Assembly (NCBI RefSeq): GCF_026151205.1
Contig: NC_087081.1
Location: 374,001 to 434,000, forward strand
Direction of reading: 5' to 3'
Source: Bolinopsis microptera
Taxonomy: Eukaryota; Ctenophora; Tentaculata; Lobata; Bolinopsidae
Length of the DNA stretch: 60,000 nt
A model generated the notes under the pieces. It worked only from the letters and a program-made list of their open reading frames with translations. It was not told where the DNA came from and made no database searches. Position numbers and translations under genes: made by a program. Shown one piece after another: positions 33,901-41,173 of this stretch. Within the stretch, counting starts at the first letter, position 1. Every line of letters starts with the position of its first letter.

Positions 33901-34464
33901 GTAAACATTCAATTTATTACCATTCCCAACTCTAACACCTATGGGAGACGGCCCTGGGTTTACAATTCCAGGGTTTACTAAAACTATCAAAAAACCATTC
34001 ATCAAAAACAACCAAATTATGCATCCCGTGAGTGTATTGCCGGTTCTACCAGTAAATATGCAATTTAAGTTCTTATGGATTGAAATCTGGCAAAATCTAT
34101 ATAAACCATCGAAACTGTAATTATTCCTCAGATAATACATATTTGCTAAATATAAAAAGAAATAAACTGTAAAGCATCGGCACAAGTTAGGAACTGGGTA
34201 TGTTGGTACAAAGGCTCGGCAATCATAAGTGACCCTAGAAAAAGCCAACCCACTTACCCCGACATATGTGATAGTGATTAGCGAAAAGTGACATATGAAT
34301 ATAACATAAAAAATATAAAATAATAAGCGAGAATCAATGCAGCTGTCTAAATAATCAAAAATACTACCTGTACCACGTCTACGGTTCTGATGTTTGATGG
34401 ATTTTGCAAAAGAATTTCCACTAAACACTCCAACTCTAAATCTGTATGTTACTAAATCGATCAT
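30934..34464 (-). CDS. LINE-B ORF2: hydrophobic leader, endonuclease, reverse transcriptase
   Basis: 1176 aa, uninterrupted. Three hydrophobic segments (~47-75, ~97-112, ~147-164) precede NPGP and the EEP endonuclease: VYFQNVQGL ~187, NETW 231-234, ILGDFNLTGVSW with GDFN 354-357, and KSDHFPINF ~424. RT blocks: AYGPDGIHGK ~651, HIVPIFKKGD, NYRPISLTCLITKVLERI, QHGFRAERSCATNL, VVYFDFAKAFDSVNHD, SGVPQGSILGPLLF ~835 and LYADDTKIW with YADD 868-871. No RNase H or terminal zinc knuckle is evident. It nicks target DNA and copies the element RNA; the domain order suits a CR1/L2-like clade. The hydrophobic leader is unusual for a LINE protein and is shared with LINE-A. Confidence 0.9.
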   Translation of the reverse strand: MIDLVTYRFRVGVFSGNSFAKSIKHQNRRRGTGSIFDYLDSCIDSRLLFYIFYVIFICHFSLITITYVGVSGLAFSRVTYDCRAFVPTYPVPNLCRCFTVYFFLYLANMYYLRNNYSFDGLYRFCQISIHKNLNCIFTGRTGNTLTGCIIWLFLMNGFLIVLVNPGIVNPGPSPIGVRVGNGNKLNVYFQNVQGLIPFGELNNAHPMIDTTKCLEVSTYLNEAKIDIAILNETWFKSSIADSEFLHPDRYKIFRSDRSKKTHPPDPSNPTRFRRNGGGVMIAVRADLDLTSKEVHLKYGAEILAVEFKTSTGIKFVVCTCYRVGTLGSANHEKIVESLKTLLRRRGLSKVFILGDFNLTGVSWSTLASSCPIEQSFVESFVDLGLQQCVLTPTHCKGKTLDLLLTNSVSNINDLMVGERDSACKSDHFPINFKINVKVGRKKPVRRMCYNFKTVNWERLNHELRHTNWDALLNGTEPEIGWKKFKDKLFNVTDKFVKKCSVKTDGQDPWFDSECYDAWRKKVRLHKERHKSDRAEIAFSLARKNFKNVVAQKMRETLNESDDSALITKKFWSYVKSKTASQRIPEFVSHKGTVRNCPEDQANLFNDFFFEQFSEASTYDIDIDYSNDWRFDIEFDHRRVRKILSNINANKAYGPDGIHGKLLKNCAVGLAYPISILFHSCYNIGTLPREWKLGHIVPIFKKGDKHEVSNYRPISLTCLITKVLERIIRDELLALTNGMINDKQHGFRAERSCATNLVGLCDSLALSLNENMRTDVVYFDFAKAFDSVNHDLILFKLKSKFGIDGRLLKFITDYLRDRQQQVLISGKFSSMRNAQSGVPQGSILGPLLFIMFIDDISVGISPGTQLSLYADDTKIWRKIVSESDILRLQKDIDYLHDWSLSNKMRFHPDKCKVLTVAGRISETVSLLSVLPLFNFVYSMGRITFDYVDHEKDLGVIVTSNLDWKDQCSKVLSKANQKLGMARRNCYFVQDVNRRRVLYLTLVRSLFEHCSVIWRPVTKSQISKLEGLQKRAIKWILHEEYMSYPPSTYIQKCRQLKIMPIEDRFDFLDLIFFFKIVKQHIPVTLPSYLQPFQGHSRLRNSHMDSLCFVSSISPRASSNAFAKNFFYRTHTKWNHIPLDIREIESITDFKSKLSTYMWGKIIPVDSDSELDYSIETNP

Positions 34465-34546
34465 GGTGTTTTACAGGTGAGTATACTTGCCAGACTACAA
34501 CTGCATATCATTAGCTTAACAAGGTTCAGAAGACAGCACAAAAGAA

Positions 34547-35992
34547 CTACTGATAGATATAAGGATTAAAATATCTACTGTGGATGGCACGAATATAAAA
34601 TCTGGCCAACACACCCATACCTTTCTGAGGATTGGGGTGAATGCCTTTGTTCTCAAATAAGGGATCAAATCTCTTAACAGGCTCACTTAGAGCTCTCTTA
34701 AACTTTGTAAAGGGATAAAACACATCCATGAAAAAGAACCTCCTAAATACACACTCATTGTATAAAATCCTATTAAAATCCATTACCCTCTTGTTAGTTA
34801 ATTTATCGTTATCATTCTGTAAAGGTAATGGCAATAGAGATTGAACATATACCTTACAGTTGGGAAATAATAGGCCTATCTTACCAAAAAGTTGCTTTAC
34901 TGGTCCCCTCAAAATACCAATTTTATCCCCCACACGCCTAATATCGTTTGTGCCTACGCTGATCAGAAGCTTCTCAACGTGGACATCAGGATGTGCCGTG
35001 CAGTAGTCCTCCAACTGTTTCTGGACTTTGTCCATTTTTGCTCCGCCTTCTGCAACATTTACGACTGTGACTTTCCCTTTTCCCAGCTTTGCGGAGTCCA
35101 ATCTTTGAGCATAAGAGTCTCCAGCAACCAACGTGACTCTTTGCGCAGGTACTTGGGCTTCGGTGCCAGAAGCTGGTGTACTAGTCTCTGTGCTGATATT
35201 CTGAGAGCTAACTTGGCCACCAGATTTCACAATAGCTCGAAATGACAGGGAGTATCTTACTTGCTCCGATTTCTTTGGAGGCTCTCCCTTTGTGGCCGGC
35301 TCTGCTCGCACAGCATGCCTCAGATTCTGCTGTGTCCCAGGCCGCATTACAACAAGACTGTTGTTCTTCATCCTTATCGTCTTGACACAATTAGGTTTCC
35401 CAGTTGTGCCCTCGTAAAACTCAAGCGTCCGTTCACATCCCAGTGAGAAAGAGCAAATCGATTTCTCCTGGTCCATTAGTTTCTCACCGTCATTGTGTAT
35501 TGAAGTACTCGCTTGGTTGTTTCCATACTTGATGACCAGACATGAGTCCAGAGGTCCAGTTATCTCCGTACTCGAGTTTACAAGACTCAGGAGTCTTTTG
35601 ATATTAGGGAAACCACTGATATCCTGTGGTGGGTGCACTGGATTTGTGTCAGTGTAAATATAGGGTGCATCCTGTGAGCACAACCAAGCTGTTGTTGCCT
35701 TGTGTCTTCCCTCGGTGTTCAGTTTCTGCAGGGACTCACATTCAACCCATACCGCATCACGGAGAACCTCATCCTCGCAGAAGTCCTCTATATGTAACAC
35801 AAAATTGTCCACCTTTCCCTCACGCTTTGGCAGCTCGTTTTGAACAGAGTTAAGGATATGACGTAGATCCTCAACTGAGGCAGCTTTGACATAGTCGAAA
35901 ATCTCTTGAAGGTTTATCATTGTTGTCAGAGATTGTCGAGTCTGGCAGCAAAGTTTGCCAGGGAACCATCCGTAACACCTCAGAGTAGGCAA
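34547..35992 (-). CDS. LINE-B ORF1: AlkB-like dioxygenase fused to SGNH hydrolase
   Basis: 481 codons from the first ATG; Met25 (ATG 35918-35920, MINLQEIFDYV) is the likely start, by analogy with LINE-A. Residues ~105-255 carry the AlkB-type signature: H166-N-D168 with preceding CLVIKYG, the strand ICSFSLGCERTLEF, distal H226 (RHAV) and R246-YSLSF-R252. A short linker follows, then an SGNH hydrolase: VAGDS with G291-D-S293, EGGAKM, SVGTND 347-350 and KGIHPN with His452. The residue three before that His, normally the catalytic Asp, is Lys449, so the hydrolase may be weakened or the Asp misaligned. The dioxygenase should need Fe(II) and 2-oxoglutarate; its substrate is unknown. Confidence 0.82.
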   Translation of the reverse strand: MPTLRCYGWFPGKLCCQTRQSLTTMINLQEIFDYVKAASVEDLRHILNSVQNELPKREGKVDNFVLHIEDFCEDEVLRDAVWVECESLQKLNTEGRHKATTAWLCSQDAPYIYTDTNPVHPPQDISGFPNIKRLLSLVNSSTEITGPLDSCLVIKYGNNQASTSIHNDGEKLMDQEKSICSFSLGCERTLEFYEGTTGKPNCVKTIRMKNNSLVVMRPGTQQNLRHAVRAEPATKGEPPKKSEQVRYSLSFRAIVKSGGQVSSQNISTETSTPASGTEAQVPAQRVTLVAGDSYAQRLDSAKLGKGKVTVVNVAEGGAKMDKVQKQLEDYCTAHPDVHVEKLLISVGTNDIRRVGDKIGILRGPVKQLFGKIGLLFPNCKVYVQSLLPLPLQNDNDKLTNKRVMDFNRILYNECVFRRFFFMDVFYPFTKFKRALSEPVKRFDPLFENKGIHPNPQKGMGVLARFYIRAIHSRYFNPYIYQ

Positions 35993-36382
35993 CCTCCCAC
36001 AACACTAAACACGACCTGGAAGGAAAATGGCACGAGAAAATGTGTAATGAAACTGCTGGTCGGGAGTAAAGTTAAATTTGCCAGTGAAAATATAGCTAGA
36101 GTAAGGATAAGAGGGGCAATATCAGAGATGTAAAAATTCACATTCAAAATAAGCTAACAATGAGAAAGAAGTAAAAGAGAAACTTACATCGTGTTTAAGG
36201 TGTTGTTGCCCAGTGCAAGCACTGGGCGAGAGGAGCCTAACTCAGGAGGCGAACTTCAGGAACCCCAGCGCACCCGCATACCAGGAGATCGGCTGTACTT
36301 CCTAGCCCGTCATGCCATTGTACATGCCTAAATAAATGTATTTAATTGTAGTTGTGAAGATAGTTTAAAACTACGTTGCCTA

Positions 36383-36583
36383 ATGGAATTTTTAAAGATA
36401 ATTAAGACAAGAGTACCAATTTCACTGTACTCTTTGTTCACCATATCTCATAGGAAAGACAATATGTTAATCACACCTTCTCCAAATAAACAATTTATCT
36501 ATAAATCAGCGTGGCTGTGGAACGAGTTTTGTAAAATTGGCTCATTTAATTTTAATTCCTCTTGTTATTCTGTTAAGAATTAA
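36383..36583 (+). pseudogene. LINE ORF2 C-terminal fragment (LINE-C-like)
   Basis: 66 codons, FLKIIKTRVPISLYSLF ... LITPSPNKQFIYKSAWLWNE, collinear with the end of LINE-C ORF2 (VLKYRTPISLYSLF ... LILTPKPSDSYIYRAGTIWN). It lies on the opposite strand to LINE-B and LINE-C, next to the LINE-B 5' end. 5'-truncated remnant of a related element. Confidence 0.75.
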
Positions 36584-36589
36584 TTACAA

Positions 36590-37700
36590 AAGTCATTGAT
36601 GAATGCTCAAAACAGGTATGGTGTTGAATGGAATGACAAAAATTTCACTGCATTTTAAGTTAAACACTATATAATCCAGGTATCGGCAGGCGCTGCTGCC
36701 AAACGACATTATCATTCTTTACTTTACTTATCATTGATACATTTCTTTATTTTCAGCAGCTAGTATGTTAGCGCACATAACAAGGAGCGCTAGCATTTTA
36801 CCGCCATTTTAGGTTTCACTGATTTCTGGGCCACAATATGTCACAAAATTAGATTCTAATTGTTGCTCCTAATCTGATAATTCTAATGACAGTGACTGCT
36901 CCCTGTTAAGAAAACTAACCGACCAACATTTTCGGTCGAACCCTAAAATTACTAATACCAAATTTAAACCCCACGTATATGCGTGTATAGTCTCCAAATC
37001 TTCTCTCTGCTCTCGGACTTTGTTCTTTTAAATGGAACTGTTTGTAAAGTTTAACAAATAGTGATTGTAACTTAGAGATAAACTGCTATATTATTATATT
37101 TTTGTACCAATGTTCACCTAACTTAACGTCTCTCACTGACACCATCGCCCGGCAATCAATTTTAAATCAATGAAACAATAAGTTTTATTTTACATTCCTT
37201 TCATAAATAAAACAAGAGCTTAAACCACGAATTAGTTAACTAGAAGTAAACTTGAGGAAATATTCTTTAGTGGTTGTATATAATTATTTAAAAAACTTTA
37301 TTTGTTAGTATTTTTATTATGGAAAGTGGTTGAATTTAGTGAGACAAGGTCAGTTTCTCTATTGTCTTAGAAAAATTTCTACTTTACAGTAGGCAATGCT
37401 GAGTGGCAGGAATGACGGACCAAAATGCTTGGGGCTAACAATGGCCCATTTACAAACCACTTCAGACATGGCAATGATGTTATTTAAATGCTTAATTCAT
37501 CTGAAACTGACCCTACTGCACTTCTAACATTCTATAAAAATCTCTTCTAAAATAGGTATAAAAATGCATAACACAAAACACACAAATAAAATGTTTATAA
37601 TCCTTCTATAATAAATTTCTATAGAACTTTTAAATTTCTATAAAACTAATAAACCTATATTATATATTCATTTTGCACCCAGAGAAAGATGTGATCACAG
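36590..37700. other. non-coding stretch, probably including the LINE-C 3' UTR
   Basis: AT-rich and ORF-free. Repeated aaatttctataaaac-type words near 37545-37660 may belong to the 3' end of LINE-C, but I cannot place its terminus. Confidence 0.4.
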
Positions 37701-37758
37701 AGGTGGTTTCGATGTTATGTTCATGACAAGGTATGGGGCTGCTGCAAGTTATATTTTG

Positions 37759-40700
37759 CTAAGATATTACAGCTTTTTCAAGCTTAAGTAATCTTGGCAA
37801 GGTCAATTTTAAAGTTTTTGAATTTTGTCGAACGCTGTTTAAGGCTAGGTTCCAGTCATTTGGTTCTCCTTCCTTTTGAGTGTGAGTGATGGTGATTCTT
37901 ATGGATGATTTGAGGTGATTGGGTTTATAACAGGTGAATGTAGTTAGCATGAGATTTTGTCGTACTGTATTCCATATTGTCCCTGCTCTGTATATGTAGC
38001 TGTCTGATGGTTTAGGTGTGAGAATGAGTGTCTCTTTGCCAAGTCTGCCAGATGTTTCAAAGAGGGAGTATAGTGATATAGGGGTTCTATATTTCAAGAC
38101 CTTGAAGATGTCATTAATACAATGGTAGAAGTACAGATTATGCACATTCATGATTTCATGAGCGTTAAAGAGGGGTTTTGTATGTTCCTTTCTGTAGAAT
38201 TCCTTGCCCAGGATTTGCTCCCCGTAGGGTCTGCATCGTGCACTAGTTTTAAATTTATCCAAGTATGCTTCTTTATCTCCAAACATTATGCGGGCACACA
38301 TTTTCTGTGCTTTGAAAAGAGGTTCAAGTTTTTTGTTAGATGCCCCTCCCCAGACAGTTATACCATATGCAAGATAGCTTTCAAACAGAGTGTGATATAG
38401 ATCTTTATGGAGTGATGTGGGAATGTTATCTTTAATTCTATTTAGCATGCCACAGCAGCTGGCTAGTTTTTTTGCTAATTTCCTTCTATGTGCGTTCCAG
38501 TTTAGGTCTTCATCGATTGTTACACCTAAGAATTTAGTTTCATGTACTCTCTCCAAAGGTATGCCATTGATATTGATTTCTTGATCAGATGGTGTATCTT
38601 CATCTTTGTTGGATCGAGAGTTTGAGAATTCAAGGTAACAGCTCTTGCCAGTGTTTATGTGAAGTTTATTGGCAAGCATGTAGCGGTGTACGGAACTTAG
38701 GACTTCATTGGCTTTTTTGTATGCTAGGTTTTTACTTTTTGCAGCGACGAAGATATTTGTGTCATCAGCAAATAGAACAAATTTAGAGTTCTTTTCAGAG
38801 TTTGTGAGATCGTTTATGTAAATTAAGAACAGAAGGGGCCCTAAGCAGCTCCCCTGTGGCACTCCAAAAAGCACAGGTAAAGTATCAGATATTTCATTGA
38901 GCACACCAACATATTGTTTACGGTCGGAAAGATAACTTTCCAGGAGTTTGTGTGCCCGTCCTCTGATCCCGTATGTGTTTAATTTTTTGAGAAGTATTGA
39001 GTGATCTATTGTATCAAATGCTTTACTTAGGTCGATAAAGATTCCTAAAACATGATTACCGGCTTTGAGTGATTGCTGAATGTGGTGAATTGAGTAGTTG
39101 AGTGCATGTGATGTTGAATGACCTTTTCGGAACCCAAACTGGCTATCGTGCAGTATTCCCTGACTTGAGAGAAAACCATAAAGCCGTGAGTAGATAACCT
39201 TTTCAAAAATTTTACCAAAAATTGGGAGAGTAGAAATTGGACGATAATTTTGTAAGTGTTCTTCATTATCTTTTTTGTAGATGGGGCTAATTTTACCTAT
39301 CTTAAGGATGGCGGGAAAGCATCCTGTTGACATAAGGTTGTTGTATTGTATGGAAAGGACTGGGCTGAGAATGTGTGAGGCCTTTTTAATAACACTGATG
39401 GGGAAATCACTAGCTTTGCCATTTTGTAGCTCGGAAATGATATGAGATATTTCACCCTCAGTGCAGTCTGTTAAGTACATCGTATTTGGGTTAGTTTTTG
39501 GTAAAAATTCAACAAATGAAGGCAGTGGCTCAATTTTCATTTCCCCATCAACTTGTTCATTCAATTTCGACGCTATTGAGGCAAAGTACTCATTAAATTT
39601 GTTGGCTATGAGTCTCCGTTCTGTGATACGTACTCCGTCGACACAGAATTGAGGCTTTATGGTTTTTTTGCATTTTCCTCTTAACTCATTGATAACTTCC
39701 CAAGTCTTTTTACTGTCTCCTTGATGACCCATAATCTTAGTACAGTAATATTTCTTTTTTTGACTTTTTATTACACCTTTAAGACAGCGACGATAGTTTG
39801 AAAATTTGGTGTGAAGATCAATATTTCCACCTGGACTAAATTCTTTTGACTTTTTCGAGGCTATCCAGTCATCATACAGCTCCTCTTTAGTTGAAATAGC
39901 TTCTGAAATTCCATCTGTCATCCAAGGATTGTTAATTGGATTTCTTTTGGAGACTTTGGGTTTTTCTAATTTGCAGTTAGAGTCAATTGTATGTGTGAAG
40001 ATGTCAAAGAAGCTTTCAAAGTTGGTACTGTTTGCCAGGATATCTTCTTTGGATTCAAGGTCTGTAATTAAAGTATCAACATTTTTCTTGGAGAAACTGT
40101 AGTGTTGGAGTAGCTTTTGATCGGAAGAATTTTCGTTCATAGGCATGCAAAGGTTGAACATGGCTATGATTGGTTTGTGGTGGGAATTCATGTCATCAAT
40201 TACCCCAGACATCGTGACGTGTTCAATGTCATCGGTGAGTATGTTATCTATACAGGAACATTGTTGAATGTTTGTGGAATGAGTTGGTAATGAGATGAGC
40301 GGAAAGAATCCCAATGAAAGAAACAAATTTTCAAATTTTTGAGTTGTGGGATTTGTTCTCTTTAGAAGGTCAAAGTTGTAGTCTCCCAAAATTATAGATT
40401 TTATGTCTTTGGGGAAGAGTGACTTCAGGTGTGTCAACTCATTGAGAAACTCTTTCGAATCCCCATTGGGTGATCTATAAACCACGCCAACATTAACTTT
40501 TTCACTCCCTTTATTGACAGTAACGAAGAGTGATTCAAGGTTTTTAGTTGTACTGATAAGCTTGTCGTTTATGGTTGCATTGAAGGAACAGTGGATATAT
40601 AAACAGACACCAGTTCCTTTTGTTTTATTTGGAATTTTATCATTATAGAAGTGCGAGTAGTTGCTTAATTTGTACAGATCACCTTTGTTTTGATTAACAT

Positions 40701-41169
40701 TTGTTTCAGCAAGAGCAATAGCTGAGTAGGTAAGTTTTTGCATGCTCATTTCTGCAGAAAAGGAGTCAAAGTTGGATAGATTTCCATCTATATTGTAGAA
40801 CATTGTGCTAAAATCAGTGTTATTTGGGACCTTTTCATGGACTGATTTAAGTTTGTAACTCTTACAGTTTTCCAAAATTGTAGATGCTTGGTTAATACAA
40901 TCAAAGGACTCCAGGAAGTCTTCTGAGTAGAACTTATCATCAGACTCTTTGTCAAGTCCTATGAGTTCCTTAAAGGGGTTGTAGATCATGACACTAATAC
41001 TGAAGCAGTTGGTACATGAGTGTCCAGAGCCTCCTTGGCTAAATTTTGATTTTTTGAAGCATAATTTGTGTATTATTTTGGGACAATTTTGACATTCCAA
41101 GTATCCTTGACCAATAAGGATGTTTTTGTTGCAGCAGTCGCATATTTCTCGTTTGATTGATGGAGTCAT
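37759..41169 (-). CDS. LINE-C ORF2: PHD-like zinc domain, endonuclease, reverse transcriptase
   Basis: 1136 aa, uninterrupted. The N-terminus has a C4HC3 zinc pattern: C10-x2-C13, C26-x2-C29, H34-x2-C37, C52-x2-C55. The endonuclease follows at ~122-340: ALAETN with E155, IILGDYNFDLLK with GDYN 262-265, and SHHKPIIAMF ~329. RT blocks: KISPIYKKDNEE, NYRPISTLPIFGKIFEKVIY, QFGFRKGHSTSHAL, GIFIDLSKAFDTIDHS, FGVPQGSCLGPLLFLIYIND and VLFADDTNIFV with FADD 800-803, then a thumb (ETKFLGVTIDEDLNW). The catalytic residues needed for nicking and reverse transcription are present. It starts four nucleotides after the ORF1 stop, so translation probably relies on termination-reinitiation. Confidence 0.9.
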   Translation of the reverse strand: MTPSIKREICDCCNKNILIGQGYLECQNCPKIIHKLCFKKSKFSQGGSGHSCTNCFSISVMIYNPFKELIGLDKESDDKFYSEDFLESFDCINQASTILENCKSYKLKSVHEKVPNNTDFSTMFYNIDGNLSNFDSFSAEMSMQKLTYSAIALAETNVNQNKGDLYKLSNYSHFYNDKIPNKTKGTGVCLYIHCSFNATINDKLISTTKNLESLFVTVNKGSEKVNVGVVYRSPNGDSKEFLNELTHLKSLFPKDIKSIILGDYNFDLLKRTNPTTQKFENLFLSLGFFPLISLPTHSTNIQQCSCIDNILTDDIEHVTMSGVIDDMNSHHKPIIAMFNLCMPMNENSSDQKLLQHYSFSKKNVDTLITDLESKEDILANSTNFESFFDIFTHTIDSNCKLEKPKVSKRNPINNPWMTDGISEAISTKEELYDDWIASKKSKEFSPGGNIDLHTKFSNYRRCLKGVIKSQKKKYYCTKIMGHQGDSKKTWEVINELRGKCKKTIKPQFCVDGVRITERRLIANKFNEYFASIASKLNEQVDGEMKIEPLPSFVEFLPKTNPNTMYLTDCTEGEISHIISELQNGKASDFPISVIKKASHILSPVLSIQYNNLMSTGCFPAILKIGKISPIYKKDNEEHLQNYRPISTLPIFGKIFEKVIYSRLYGFLSSQGILHDSQFGFRKGHSTSHALNYSIHHIQQSLKAGNHVLGIFIDLSKAFDTIDHSILLKKLNTYGIRGRAHKLLESYLSDRKQYVGVLNEISDTLPVLFGVPQGSCLGPLLFLIYINDLTNSEKNSKFVLFADDTNIFVAAKSKNLAYKKANEVLSSVHRYMLANKLHINTGKSCYLEFSNSRSNKDEDTPSDQEININGIPLERVHETKFLGVTIDEDLNWNAHRRKLAKKLASCCGMLNRIKDNIPTSLHKDLYHTLFESYLAYGITVWGGASNKKLEPLFKAQKMCARIMFGDKEAYLDKFKTSARCRPYGEQILGKEFYRKEHTKPLFNAHEIMNVHNLYFYHCINDIFKVLKYRTPISLYSLFETSGRLGKETLILTPKPSDSYIYRAGTIWNTVRQNLMLTTFTCYKPNHLKSSIRITITHTQKEGEPNDWNLALNSVRQNSKTLKLTLPRLLKLEKAVIS

Positions 41170-41173
41170 TTAT

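Larger units (their letters stand above)
30598..36340 (-). mobile_element. LINE-B, near-complete non-LTR retrotransposon
   Basis: Minus-strand element with an oligo-T at 30599-30608 (its poly-A tail), a ~330-bp 3' UTR, ORF2 (30934-34464), an 82-nt spacer, ORF1 (34547-35992) and a ~350-bp 5' leader with a perfect 8-bp-stem hairpin at 36208-36227. Both ORFs are uninterrupted, so it may be young. It shares its protein architecture with LINE-A. The exact 5' end and target duplication are unresolved. Confidence 0.85.
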
